Notes under the pieces: model-generated | What the model saw: only the letters and a program-made list of their open reading frames with translations | Database searches by the model: none | Told to the model about the DNA's origin: nothing | Origin: a bacterium | GTDB taxonomy: Bacteria > Cyanobacteriota > Vampirovibrionia > Gastranaerophilales > JAILCC01 | Assembly: GCA_024680555.1 (NCBI GenBank) | Contig: JAILCC010000012.1 | Location: forward strand, 40,185 to 104,184 | Reading direction: 5' to 3' | Length of the DNA stretch: 64,000 nucleotides | Part shown: piece by piece, positions 54,149 through 62,762 of the stretch | Layout: the number at the start of each line of letters is the position of its first letter | Position numbering within the stretch: the stretch's first letter is position 1 | Translations under genes and position numbers: made by a program

Positions 54149-55270
54149 ATGAAAGACAGATTAAGCATTTTTAAGATACGCCTCGACAAAGAATATTTTA
54201 TGCTTACGGAAATTCTTGAGCAAAAAGATGTGTTTAAAAGTTTGTGCGAAAAGTTTTTTGACAAAGACTACAATCTTAATTTAAAAGAGTTTCCCATAAA
54301 AAAGTGGAACAGAATTATAATCTGTGCATCAGGTTCGTCAAAAAATGCGGGTGAAATTGCAAAATATGTAATAGAAAGTCTTGCCAAAATTCCTTGCTCA
54401 ATAGAATATGCAAGCGAGTTTGCCCACAAGGATACCCCGATAGGTAAAAATGACCTTTTTGTTGCAATATCCCAATCGGGCAACACTGCCGATACTTTTG
54501 AAGCTCTTATGAAAGCCAAAAATTCGGGTGCAAAGACCTTTGCGCTGACAAACAATGTTGATTCAAAAATTCACCACAATGCGGACTACAAAATTCTTGC
54601 TGATGCAGGTGTTGAAAAGAGTATTGCCGCCACAAAATCTTTTACGGCACAGCTTTTCATTTTATACGTTTTTGCGATTGGTTTGGCAGAAAAAATGCAG
54701 GGCATAAAATTGGCGGAGCTTAAAAAAGAATTTGTTACTCTATCGGAAAAATATGAAGAAATTTTTATCCAAAGAGCGAAAATAAAAAAAATAGCCAAAA
54801 AAATTAAGGGCGCAAAAAGCCTTGTTATTCTTGCAAGAAATATAAATTCCGCTCTTGCCAAAGAGGGCGGTTTGAAAATCAAGGAAACATGCTACATAAA
54901 CGCTATCAGCGCTCCGTCCGGCGAATTTTTGCATGGGCATTTTGCATTTTTAGACAAAAAAGTGCCGATTTTCGGCATTTTGAACAAGTCTGACAACGAT
55001 GAAGAAAACTACAATTTGACGCTGAATAATCTGTATGAAATCAAGAAAAAACGCAGAGCAAACGTAATTTTAATCAGAACAAAAGACGACTATTTGGCGG
55101 AAGAAAAAATTCAAAACAAATTTTCAATTGAAATTCCCAAAGTAAACAGGCTTTACACCCCATTTTTGAATTTAATTGCTTTACAGTTATTGGCTTATGA
55201 AACAGCAAAACTTATCCACGATAACATCGACAAACCTCGTGATTTGACTAAATGCGTTGCCAGTGAATAG
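54149..55270 (+). CDS. SIS-domain protein like the isomerase half of GlmS
   Basis: The ATG at 54149 gives 373 aa; an ATG at 54200 and a TTG at 54089 are alternatives and no clear ribosome-binding site decides. After YFMLTEILEQKDV, as at the domain junction of GlmS, come two SIS domains with SGSSKNAGEIAKY, QSGNTADTF and SFTAQLF. It ends DKPRDLTKCVASE, like the GlmS C-terminus. The glutaminase domain is absent. Stand-alone SIS pairs deaminate or isomerise amino-sugar phosphates (FrlB, AgaS, GlmS-like), so a glucosamine-6-phosphate role is likely. Confidence 0.78.
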   Translation: MKDRLSIFKIRLDKEYFMLTEILEQKDVFKSLCEKFFDKDYNLNLKEFPIKKWNRIIICASGSSKNAGEIAKYVIESLAKIPCSIEYASEFAHKDTPIGKNDLFVAISQSGNTADTFEALMKAKNSGAKTFALTNNVDSKIHHNADYKILADAGVEKSIAATKSFTAQLFILYVFAIGLAEKMQGIKLAELKKEFVTLSEKYEEIFIQRAKIKKIAKKIKGAKSLVILARNINSALAKEGGLKIKETCYINAISAPSGEFLHGHFAFLDKKVPIFGILNKSDNDEENYNLTLNNLYEIKKKRRANVILIRTKDDYLAEEKIQNKFSIEIPKVNRLYTPFLNLIALQLLAYETAKLIHDNIDKPRDLTKCVASE

Positions 55271-55285
55271 GTTTGAAGATTTCAC

Positions 55286-55317
55286 TTGACAGTTTGTTTT
55301 GTCCTTAATATTATAAT
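55286..55317 (+). promoter_or_regulatory. probable promoter of the tRNA-tuf operon
   Basis: TTGACA (55286-55291) and TATAAT (55312-55317) stand just before tRNA-Thr. The 20-bp spacing is longer than usual; a TAATAT at 55306-55311 is the alternative. The consensus boxes before a stable-RNA gene support a strong promoter. Confidence 0.55.
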
Positions 55318-55324
55318 GTTGTGT

Positions 55325-55396
55325 GCCGGTGTAGCTCAATGGTAGAGCAACGGTTTTGTAAACCGTAGGTTGCGGGTTCGAGTCCCATCACCGGCT
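55325..55396 (+). tRNA. tRNA-Thr (TGT anticodon)
   Basis: The 72-nt cloverleaf has acceptor GCCGGTG/CACCGGC, D arm AGCTCAATGGTAGAGC, anticodon stem ACGGT/ACCGT around TTTGTAA and T arm GCGGG/CCCAT with TTCGAGT. First of three tRNAs upstream of tuf. Confidence 0.95.
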
Positions 55397-55423
55397 GATT
55401 ATTGTAAATTGACAACTTCATAA

Positions 55424-55506
55424 GGGTAGGTGGCCGAGTGGTTAAAGGCGGCAGACTGTAAATCTGCTCACGTGAGTGTACGCTGGTTCGAACCCAGCCC
55501 TGCCCA
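55424..55506 (+). tRNA. tRNA-Tyr (GTA anticodon)
   Basis: An 83-nt class II tRNA with acceptor GGGTAGG/CCTGCCC, anticodon stem GCAGA/TCTGC around CTGTAAA, a long variable arm (CACGTGAGTG region) and T arm GCTGG/CCAGC. CCA is not encoded. Confidence 0.95.
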
Positions 55507-55530
55507 GGTTTTTCTTCGAACCATTCCCAT

Positions 55531-55602
55531 GCCTATGTGGCGCAGTGGTAGCGCATTCCCTTGGTAAGGGAAAGGTCACGGGTTCAAGTCCCGTCATAGG
55601 CT
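55531..55602 (+). tRNA. tRNA-Thr (GGT anticodon)
   Basis: The 72-nt cloverleaf has acceptor GCCTATG/CATAGGC, anticodon stem TTCCC/GGGAA around TTGGTAA and T arm ACGGG/CCCGT. It stands 68 bp before the tuf start; tRNA-Thr/Tyr/Thr upstream of tuf recalls the thrU-tyrU-thrT-tufB order of Escherichia coli. Confidence 0.95.
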
Positions 55603-55670
55603 GATAAATAGACGAAAAACAAAATTTACAAGATAAAAGTAGATTACTTTTGTAAAAAGGAGAAAGTAAA

Positions 55671-56879
55671 ATGGCACGTGCAAAATTTGAACGTACAAAA
55701 CCACACGTTAACGTAGGTACCGTAGGTCACGTTGACCACGGTAAAACAACATTGACAGCAGCTATCACAGGTTGTATGGCTGCAGCAGGTAAAGCAGAAG
55801 CAAAAAAATTCGATGAAATCGACGCTGCTCCTGAAGAAAAAGCTAGAGGTATAACGATCTCTACAGCTCACGTAGAATACGAAACAGATGCAAGACACTA
55901 TGCACACGTTGACTGTCCGGGTCACGCTGACTATGTTAAAAACATGATTACAGGTGCAGCTCAAATGGACGGCGCAATCCTCGTTGTTGCAGCTACAGAT
56001 GGTTCTATGCCTCAAACAAAAGAACACATCCTTTTGGCAAGACAAGTTGGTGTTCCTAGACTGGTTGTATTTATGAACAAATGCGACATGGTTGATGACG
56101 CTGAACTTCTTGACCTTGTTGAAATGGAACTTAGAGAAGACTTAAACAAATACGAATTCGACGGAGACAACATTCCTTTCATTCGTGGTTCAGCTTTAAA
56201 AGCTTTGGAAAAAGTTATTGCTAATCCGAATGTTCAAAGAGGCGAAGATGAATGGGTTGACAAAATTTGGGAACTTATGGATGCTATCGATACATACATC
56301 CCGACTCCTGAAAGACAAACAGACCTTCCTTTCTTGATGCCTGTTGAAGACGTATTCTCAATCACAGGTCGTGGTACTGTTGCAACCGGAAGAGTTGAAC
56401 GTGGTACTGTTAAAGTTGGTGATGAAGTTGAAATCGTTGGTTTCGGCGAAACTAAAAAATGCGTTGTTACCGGTGTTGAAATGTTCAGAAAACAATTAGA
56501 CGAAGGTATCGCAGGCGACAACATCGGTGCTCTTCTTCGTGGTATTAACAAAGAAGATATCGAACGTGGTCAAGTTCTTGCTAAACCGGGTTCAATTCAC
56601 CCTCACACTAAATTCACAGCAAACGTTTACGTATTAACAAAAGAAGAAGGCGGACGTCACACTCCTTTCTTCCCCGGTTACAGACCTCAATTCTACATCA
56701 GAACTACTGACGTTACTGGTTCAATCCAATTCGATGGCGAAATGGTAATGCCTGGTGATAACGTAGTTATGACAGTTGAACTTATCGCTCCTGTAGCTAT
56801 TGAAGAAGGTATGAGATTTGCTATTCGTGAAGGCGGCAGAACAGTTGGCGCCGGCGTTGTAGACAAAATTCTTGCCTAA
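55671..56879 (+). CDS. tuf: translation elongation factor Tu
   Basis: A 402-aa EF-Tu with [10 protein letters not shown] (G1), RGITI (G2), DCPGH (G3), NKCDM (G4) and GSALK (G5), then the second and third beta-barrel domains. It brings aminoacyl-tRNA to the ribosome. Codon use is strongly biased compared with neighbours, as for highly expressed genes. AAGGAG is placed 9 nt before the ATG. It is followed by a strong terminator. Confidence 0.99.
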   Translation: MARAKFERTKPHVNVGTVGHVDHGKTTLTAAITGCMAAAGKAEAKKFDEIDAAPEEKARGITISTAHVEYETDARHYAHVDCPGHADYVKNMITGAAQMDGAILVVAATDGSMPQTKEHILLARQVGVPRLVVFMNKCDMVDDAELLDLVEMELREDLNKYEFDGDNIPFIRGSALKALEKVIANPNVQRGEDEWVDKIWELMDAIDTYIPTPERQTDLPFLMPVEDVFSITGRGTVATGRVERGTVKVGDEVEIVGFGETKKCVVTGVEMFRKQLDEGIAGDNIGALLRGINKEDIERGQVLAKPGSIHPHTKFTANVYVLTKEEGGRHTPFFPGYRPQFYIRTTDVTGSIQFDGEMVMPGDNVVMTVELIAPVAIEEGMRFAIREGGRTVGAGVVDKILA

Positions 56880-56894
56880 GTAAACAACTTATAA

Positions 56895-56925
56895 AACAAG
56901 CGGGGTTGACCCCGCTTGTTTTTTT
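56895..56925 (+). terminator. intrinsic terminator of tuf
   Basis: A perfect 11-bp stem AACAAGCGGGG/CCCCGCTTGTT with a TTGA loop is followed by T residues. It separates tuf from rpsJ, so rpsJ needs read-through or its own promoter. Confidence 0.93.
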
Positions 56926-57005
56926 GATAAGATAAATAAGGATAAGGCATTTAGCATGCCAATCATGGTAAGTAAAAGAAGTAGATAAAAGGATAACGTG
57001 AAATC

Positions 57006-57317
57006 ATGAGCACGAAACAACAAAGAATCAGAGTTTGCTTAAAAGCGTATGACCACAGACTTATCGATGCTTCTGCAGAAAAAATTATTGAAACTGCAAA
57101 AAGAATTGATGCAAAAGTTTCTGGTCCTGTGCCTTTGCCGACTCGCAGACGTGTTTATTGCGTTTTGAGAAGTCCTCACGTTGATAAAAAGTCAAGAGAA
57201 CATTTCGAAATGCGTACTCACAAGAGAATTATCGACATTTATCCGACAAACCAAAATTCTGAAGAACTTTTCAGATTAGATTTGCCGTCAGGTGTTGATA
57301 TTGAAGTTAAACTGTAA
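57006..57317 (+). CDS. rpsJ: 30S ribosomal protein S10
   Basis: A 103-aa protein starting [18 protein letters not shown], with [10 protein letters not shown] and [18 protein letters not shown], all diagnostic of S10 (NusE). It is part of the 30S head and also of antitermination complexes. Upstream is tuf (separated by a terminator), but the usual following genes (rplC etc.) are absent: the next gene is rsfS, in its own unit. S10 is thus cut off from the S10 operon here. Confidence 0.98.
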   Translation: MSTKQQRIRVCLKAYDHRLIDASAEKIIETAKRIDAKVSGPVPLPTRRRVYCVLRSPHVDKKSREHFEMRTHKRIIDIYPTNQNSEELFRLDLPSGVDIEVKL

Positions 57318-57349
57318 GTTTAACAAAAATTGAAAATTAAATAGAGACT

Positions 57350-57440
57350 AATACAGATTACGTCACGGGGGTGGCAAATGTTTAAGCCGCCGTACTGTTA
57401 AAAGTGCGGATAATTCCCGATAGTGAACGTAATTTGTTTG
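57350..57440 (+). ncRNA. unclassified structured RNA between rpsJ and its terminator
   Basis: A compact multi-stem fold is visible: closing stem ATTACGT/ACGTAAT (57357-57363 and about 57427-57433), then CGGG/CCCG, a six-pair hairpin GGTGGC/GCCGCC with a 10-nt loop and a five-pair hairpin GTACT/AGTGC. It includes GCGGATAATTCCCG, which recalls the 3' part of TPP riboswitches, but CTGAGA and GAACCTGAT are missing. It may be an orphan riboswitch-like element or the 3' UTR of rpsJ. A terminator follows 22 bp later. Confidence 0.5.
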
Positions 57441-57454
57441 TTGAATAATTTTTA

Positions 57455-57490
57455 GAAGCACCATTTAAAATAAGTGGTGCTTCTTTGTTT
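57455..57490 (+). terminator. intrinsic terminator after the structured RNA
   Basis: GAAGCACCA/TGGTGCTTC (57455-57463, 57475-57483) makes a 9-bp stem followed by TTTGTTTCTT. It ends the rpsJ/structured RNA unit. Confidence 0.8.
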
Positions 57491-57495
57491 CTTAT

Positions 57496-57525
57496 TTGCG
57501 CATATTATTGCCGATATGATATAAT
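57496..57525 (+). promoter_or_regulatory. probable promoter of rsfS
   Basis: TTGCGC (57496-57501) and TATAAT (57520-57525) are 18 bp apart, with TG two bases before the -10 box. It lies between the upstream terminator and rsfS, so the gene is expressed independently. Confidence 0.65.
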
Positions 57526-57552
57526 CAAGCAACGTTGTATAGGAGATGAGAG

Positions 57553-57948
57553 ATGGAAGATATAAGTTCATACAAGTTTGCGTGTGCAATAGCAAGAGCT
57601 TTGGACGAAAAAAAGGGTGTTGATATAAAAATATTAAATATAGCGAATGTGTCTGTTCTGGCGGACTATTTTGTTATTTGCAGCGGTGATTCTACCACTC
57701 AGGTAAGGGCATTAAGCGAGCAGGTTAAAACCAAGGCAAAAGAAATTTTTCAAAGAAAACCATGCGGCGATGAAAAAGATACCAAAAATCGTTGGAATCT
57801 TCTCGATTATGGTGACGTTGTCGTTCACGTTTTGTATAAAGAAGAACGTGAAACTTATGCAATAGAAAAGTTTTGGAGCCACGCATTTACGGTTGAAGAA
57901 GAAAAATGGCTTGCAGAGTCAGAGGTCTTTGCGGATATGCTGCGTTAG
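57553..57948 (+). CDS. rsfS: ribosome silencing factor RsfS
   Basis: A 131-aa member of the RsfS/iojap family, with VSVLADYFVICSGDSTTQVRALS and the core motif RWNLLDYGDVVVHVLYKEERETY. It binds L14 on the 50S subunit and blocks subunit joining in poor conditions. GGAGATGAG precedes the ATG. Its stop codon abuts the convergent helicase gene. Confidence 0.95.
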   Translation: MEDISSYKFACAIARALDEKKGVDIKILNIANVSVLADYFVICSGDSTTQVRALSEQVKTKAKEIFQRKPCGDEKDTKNRWNLLDYGDVVVHVLYKEERETYAIEKFWSHAFTVEEEKWLAESEVFADMLR

Positions 57949-60441
57949 TTATGTCAACGTCATTTTATTAAATTCTGCATCGACTGCTTTTATTCCGTAT
58001 TTTTCAAATTCGACTCTGTAAAGTGTTGAGTTTCCTATGTTTACAATACTGTTAATCGTGCCTATTCCGAATTTGTCGTGTAAAACTTTATCACCAACGC
58101 TGAAATTAGTTGAATGAAAGCCTTGATTTTCGGAAGTATATTGGGGTGATTCTTTTTGTGCTTTGAGTTTTTGCGCCATAAGTCTTGCCTGCTCTACACC
58201 GCTTATAACATTTTTAAACCCTTCGGTTTTTTCCTTTTTTGGCGATTGTTCGTCTTGAGATTTCTTTTTAACTTGTGGTGCAACAAAGTTTTTGCCAAAA
58301 CCGCCTGCGTTAGAAATAGGCTTGTCTTTTAGTTGCGGAGCAACAAAATTTTTGCCGAAAGAGGAATTAGAAACTGGTTTATCTCTGTCAAAATCCTGCC
58401 TTTCACCGAGGTTTTTGACTGCGGTTTTAAAGGTAGATTTGGATGAGTATGTTTCTTCTTTTTCCGCTTGGGACATGTTGCTTTCAATGAGATTTCTCGG
58501 AATTTCAAATATAAATCTGCTAGGTTCGTTGTAACGGTATTCTCCCCACATTTGGCGGCGCTTTGCATAAGAAATATGAAGTTTTTCCTGTGCTCTGGTT
58601 ATGCCTACATACATTAGACGGCGTTCTTCCTCAAGTTCTGAGTTTGAGTTTTGTACTCTCTGGTGAGGGAAAATACCTTCTTCTAACCCTGAAATAAAGA
58701 TTATGGGGTATTCCAAACCTTTTGCAGAGTGTAATGTCATTAAAGTTACGGCATTGGTGTCATCGGTAATTTCATCCACATCGCTTACCAAAGCAACTTG
58801 CGACAAAAATTCGCCCAAAACATCTTCGGTTTCGGTTTCTTCAAATTCTCTTGCAACATTTATAAATTCTTGCAAGTTGTCTATTCTTACTTGCGATTCA
58901 ACGCTGTCTTCATCTTCAAGCTCTTTAAGATAGCCTGTTTCCATAAGTATTTCCGTTACAAATTCGCTGAGTAAGAAGCTTTCTTTCTTTTCTATAAAGC
59001 CGAGGATTAAATTTCTAAAGGCTTCTAATCTTGTGGCGGTTGCTCCCGAAAATTCATCATAATTTTTGATTTCGCCTAAAATATCGAACATTGAGAGCTC
59101 TTTTTCAAGTGAAATTTCTTCGATTTTTTTGACGGTTGTCTGCCCTATTGCACGTTTTGGAACATTTATAATTCTCTTTAGTGCGGCAGAGTCGTTGGGG
59201 TTATAAATCAGGCGCAAATATGCAACGATATCTTTGATTTCTTTTCTTTCATAGAATTTCAAGCCGCCAATCATACGGTACGGCACGCTCATTGCCATAA
59301 AGGCTTCTTCTATTGCACGGCTTTGTGCGTTAGTCCTGTATAAAACTGCAATTTCTTGATATTTGTCTTTTCCATAGCGTTTACATGTTTGTGCAATATG
59401 AAAAGCTTCTTCTGCCTGATCTTGCGCTTCAAAACATTGAATTTTTGAGCCCTGTCCCTTTGTTGAATACAGATTTTTTTTCACACGTTCAAAATTGTTT
59501 TCAATGACTTTGTTTGCCGCTTCCAAAATGTTTGTAACCGAGCGGTAGTTTTTCTCCAATTTTATTGTTTTTGCCATCGGGAAATCTTTTTGAAAATTCA
59601 GTAAAATCTTATAATCTGCGCCTCTCCAACTGTAAATGGATTGGTCAATGTCACCCACAGCGCAAAGAGTGCGGTTTTTCATATCGACATTTTCGAGCGG
59701 GTAATTTCCGGTGAAGAGCATTCTTATCAGCTGATATTGTGCTTGGTTGGTATCTTGAAATTCATCTACCAAAATGTGGGAAAATTTTCTGAAATACTTT
59801 TCTCGCACTTCCGGACATTGTTCAAGGAGTTTTACAGCCGTAATTAAAAGGTCGTCAAAGTCAAGAGCATTGTTTACGCTCAGTGCTTTTTCATATATTG
59901 TGAAAATCTGTCCGACTTTGTCTTGATAATAATCTCTTGCTCTTGTGGCGAAAGCGTATGCGTTCATGAGCTTGTTTTTTGCATTGCTAATTTCAGTTTT
60001 TATTGTTTTCGGTTTATAAACTTTGTCGTCTAAATCAAGCACCTTTAAAGCATTTTTAATAACGGCGAGAGATTCATCTTCGTCGTATATAACAAAATTC
60101 TTTTGCCATGAAATTCCTTCTTCGTTTTTATAATTTTCTATATCCTGACGCAAAATTCTTCCACAAATAGAGTGAAAAGTCCCCACCCAAATGTGTTTAA
60201 CGATTTCTTCTCCGAGAATTTTTTCCAATCTCGTTTTCATCTCTTTTGCGGCTTTGTTTGTAAATGTTACCGCAAGTATACCGAACGGAGATGCCCCATT
60301 TTCAATGAGTTGGGCTATTCTACTTGTAAGCACTCTTGTTTTGCCACTTCCTGCACCGGCAAGAACGGTCAGAACTCCCTCATTGTCCGTTACCGCTTGT
60401 AATTGCTCCTCATTTAATCCGTCAAGTAAATTATTTGTCAT
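57949..60441 (-). CDS. pcrA: UvrD/PcrA-type ATP-dependent DNA helicase
   Basis: From the ATG at 60441 the protein has 831 aa and begins LLDGLNEEQLQAV. SF1A motifs are in order: GAGSGKTRV (29-37), TFTNKAAKEM, VDEFQDTN, GDIDQSIYSWRGA, LEKNYRS, TLHSAKGLE and VGITRAQEKL. After a basic, repeat-containing linker with two FGKNFVAPQ units (about residues 700-750) it ends in a Tudor-like tail GDKVLHDKFGIGTINSI, which binds RNA polymerase in PcrA. It removes obstacles to replication and repair. A strong ribosome-binding site is lacking. Confidence 0.95.
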   Translation of the reverse strand: MTNNLLDGLNEEQLQAVTDNEGVLTVLAGAGSGKTRVLTSRIAQLIENGASPFGILAVTFTNKAAKEMKTRLEKILGEEIVKHIWVGTFHSICGRILRQDIENYKNEEGISWQKNFVIYDEDESLAVIKNALKVLDLDDKVYKPKTIKTEISNAKNKLMNAYAFATRARDYYQDKVGQIFTIYEKALSVNNALDFDDLLITAVKLLEQCPEVREKYFRKFSHILVDEFQDTNQAQYQLIRMLFTGNYPLENVDMKNRTLCAVGDIDQSIYSWRGADYKILLNFQKDFPMAKTIKLEKNYRSVTNILEAANKVIENNFERVKKNLYSTKGQGSKIQCFEAQDQAEEAFHIAQTCKRYGKDKYQEIAVLYRTNAQSRAIEEAFMAMSVPYRMIGGLKFYERKEIKDIVAYLRLIYNPNDSAALKRIINVPKRAIGQTTVKKIEEISLEKELSMFDILGEIKNYDEFSGATATRLEAFRNLILGFIEKKESFLLSEFVTEILMETGYLKELEDEDSVESQVRIDNLQEFINVAREFEETETEDVLGEFLSQVALVSDVDEITDDTNAVTLMTLHSAKGLEYPIIFISGLEEGIFPHQRVQNSNSELEEERRLMYVGITRAQEKLHISYAKRRQMWGEYRYNEPSRFIFEIPRNLIESNMSQAEKEETYSSKSTFKTAVKNLGERQDFDRDKPVSNSSFGKNFVAPQLKDKPISNAGGFGKNFVAPQVKKKSQDEQSPKKEKTEGFKNVISGVEQARLMAQKLKAQKESPQYTSENQGFHSTNFSVGDKVLHDKFGIGTINSIVNIGNSTLYRVEFEKYGIKAVDAEFNKMTLT

Positions 60442-60550
60442 GCCAAAAATTTTGTTTATCCCCAAATATGTGCTATTATATTTTATCATATACAAAACAA
60501 GAATTATTTGTTAAAATTTTTTGGCATGGTTTAGTAGAGGGTAAACAATT

Positions 60551-61099
60551 ATGGCAGACGACGAAAAAACGATAATGGTGCCGATTGAAGGCAATGAGAC
60601 AGAAGAAGTTAATCATGACACAGAAGATTCTTTGGCGCATGAACTTGCGACAATCCAGCAGTCGTCGAAAAAAATAGCCATAATCGGAAGCAGAAATCTT
60701 CCTATCACTCACCAACAGCTTATAGAAACAATTTCGTATGCGCTTACAAATAGCGGAAATACAATAATAACTTCAGGCGGTTCATGCGGTACAAATGCTG
60801 CGGCAATTAGAGGTGCCATGAAAGCAAATCCGCAAAGCCTTATAGTTATTCTTCCTCAAACAATCGGGCAGCAGCCGTCAGATGTTCAAGATCAGCTTAT
60901 CGGTGTTCCAAATATTATTGAACATCCGGATAGAGCCATGATGACACTTGCTGATGCGAGCCGTATTTGTAACAGGGAAATTATTGACGAATGCCAACAA
61001 ATTGTATGCTTCCTTTCTCATACTAGCGGCACGCTTCATAAAGCGGTTGCTTATGCGGAAGAATCGCACAAAGTTGTTACAACGTTCTATCTGGACTAA
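60551..61099 (+). CDS. SLOG/DprA-like nucleotide-binding fold protein
   Basis: A 182-aa protein. After an acidic N-terminal 40 residues comes a Rossmann-like domain, KKIAIIGSRNLPITHQQLIE and TIITSGGSCGTNAAAIRGAM, the G(S/A)R and SGG patterns of DprA/SLOG proteins, followed by SLIVILPQ and CFLSHTSGTLHKA. DprA itself loads RecA in transformation, but this copy lacks extra domains. SLOG proteins also serve as ligand sensors. AGAGGG precedes the start. The precise role is open. Confidence 0.75.
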   Translation: MADDEKTIMVPIEGNETEEVNHDTEDSLAHELATIQQSSKKIAIIGSRNLPITHQQLIETISYALTNSGNTIITSGGSCGTNAAAIRGAMKANPQSLIVILPQTIGQQPSDVQDQLIGVPNIIEHPDRAMMTLADASRICNREIIDECQQIVCFLSHTSGTLHKAVAYAEESHKVVTTFYLD

Positions 61100-61183
61100 C
61101 AAAAGTATATTAGCCTTGAGGATAGGTTTTTTATATTCTTGAGACTAATTACAAAAACCCGATAAACGTGTAATATATACATG

Positions 61184-61258
61184 TTAATTCTTATTGAAAA
61201 ATAAGAATTAAATCTGCCTCATGATCTCTTCTTCCCGACGACAAATCGGGATTTTTTA
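61184..61258 (+). terminator. 12-bp GAAA-loop hairpin (61184-61211) and terminator-like hairpin (61234-61258)
   Basis: TTAATTCTTATT/AATAAGAATTAA pairs perfectly around a GAAA tetraloop. Then CCCGA/TCGGG is followed by ATTTTTTATT, which can end the transcript of the SLOG gene. The first hairpin has no T-run and may protect the RNA. Confidence 0.65.
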
Positions 61259-61339
61259 TTGCCAAAATTTGCACAGAGCGAATGCAACAAAATGAAACGC
61301 ATGCCCTGCGGAATACGAGTAAGTAAATCGTTTCTGAAG

Positions 61340-62509
61340 TTATTTTATGCAAAAGACGCTATATGCACTCCAACTTCTGTTTCCATCCCAAAAAAAGTAT
61401 CTGCTGAATGTTCCGTTGGGATCAAAATCTCTTCCGTATGCTGAGCCATTATTGTAGGATGTATCACCCCAAAAATAATTTGTTCCGTTTGCGGAAACAA
61501 TCAGTAAACTGTATAAAGGAGATTGCTTAACTTTTTCTGTATCCACGCAATCCTTGTAATAATTAAATCCGTTATCGCCATTTTTGTCAGGCGTTGCATC
61601 TTGGGTTGCAGTTACATTACAAGAACTTTTTGCCTCAGAAAATAATCTATCCGCAATTTCTTCCAGTTCCGAAGCCGAAGGAAGATGACCTCCCTTTTTT
61701 GCACAAAATTCTTGTGCTCCCAGCCAGTAGTCAGAATTATAAGAAGGTCCTTTTACCGGTCTGAAACAAATGTTTTCAGAATCACATGCATTTGCTTTGT
61801 ACACTTTATTATCGATGATTTCAAAATTTAGTCCGAAATTTTTAATTAACGGTAAATTGGAAACAATGTCTTTTCCGTTTGCGTTAGGTGACTTGGCGCC
61901 GTTAACATCTGCAATAAATCCGAAACAAGAATACAAATCTCCTTGAGTATCACCGCTTTCAACTCCTGCACAATCAGGGTCATTCGTCAATAGCATTTTT
62001 ACACCGTCAGAAAAAATTATTCCCATTACGTCAGAATCATAACTGGAATTTTCAACAATATTTTTTGCCGTTTTAATGTTTGAAGTGATAAAAGTCTTTG
62101 AGGCTGTTTCTTTTCCGTTAAGAATTGCATTTGCAGAAAAAGAGCTTGTAAAGCAATTATCTAAATCCTCTTTGTTGCAAACGGTTGAAATCTTAAAGTA
62201 TTTTTTCATTTCATTTATGAAATCTTCAGTTGTTGCATATTTTTCGGCGAGCTTTTCATCTACCCTCATTTGCCTCAATCCTTCGGCAAATTTCTTTTCA
62301 AAAACTGTTTTTTGTTTATTCAAGGTATATTCGCTAATTTGTTGATTAAGTGCAGGAATAGTCAATGCTGCAACAACACCGATAACAAGAAGTGTTATCA
62401 GCGTCTCAGCAAGTGTAAAGCCGTAAACCACACTCCCATGGCTAGTTGCATCCTTTCGAGGAGTGAGTGCTAAATGCTTATATTCAAAGATTTTTAACTT
62501 CTTTTTCAT
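61340..62509 (-). CDS. prepilin-like protein with C-terminal lectin/FGE-like domain (copy 2)
   Basis: A 389-aa protein with a longer leader (about 30 residues ending VVYG), then the pilin start FTLAETLITLLVIGVVAAL. The middle part mirrors the copy at 41559 (KQKTVFEKKFAEGLRQM, YATTEDFINEMKKYF, CNKEDLDNCF). EFCAKKGGHLPSASEL marks the lectin/FGE-like fold, and the C-terminal 50 residues are rich in Asn, Tyr, Gly, Ser, Trp and Phe, ending FWDGNRSWSAYSVFCIK. AGAGGATTT precedes the ATG. It is probably a pilus-associated adhesin or minor pilin. Confidence 0.78.
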   Translation of the reverse strand: MKKKLKIFEYKHLALTPRKDATSHGSVVYGFTLAETLITLLVIGVVAALTIPALNQQISEYTLNKQKTVFEKKFAEGLRQMRVDEKLAEKYATTEDFINEMKKYFKISTVCNKEDLDNCFTSSFSANAILNGKETASKTFITSNIKTAKNIVENSSYDSDVMGIIFSDGVKMLLTNDPDCAGVESGDTQGDLYSCFGFIADVNGAKSPNANGKDIVSNLPLIKNFGLNFEIIDNKVYKANACDSENICFRPVKGPSYNSDYWLGAQEFCAKKGGHLPSASELEEIADRLFSEAKSSCNVTATQDATPDKNGDNGFNYYKDCVDTEKVKQSPLYSLLIVSANGTNYFWGDTSYNNGSAYGRDFDPNGTFSRYFFWDGNRSWSAYSVFCIK

Positions 62510-62762
62510 AAGGAAATCCTCTCATTTTTTTGTGCAAAAGTCGCACCAAATTACCTACTGTACCAATAATTATAGCATTTTTTCGTGTGTCGGCAACTGT
62601 TTTTAAATATGATATCGCTGTTAATATTGTAGGTTTCATTATTTTATATAAACAATCATTGTAAACAATTGTTTCAATTTCAGCTGAATACGAATTTTTG
62701 CTCTCCAAAATTACTTTATTTATATATAACGGGAATTCTTGAGCTGACATATTGGAGAATTG

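Noticed and set aside
57357..57433. TPP riboswitch
   Set aside because: Only GGATAAT..CC resembles the TPP core; CTGAGA and GAACCTGAT are absent.
62484..62750. 88-residue minus-strand frame upstream of the second prepilin gene
   Set aside because: No Shine-Dalgarno sequence, overlaps the prepilin start and contains its ribosome-binding site. It looks almost coding, so it stays doubtful rather than excluded.
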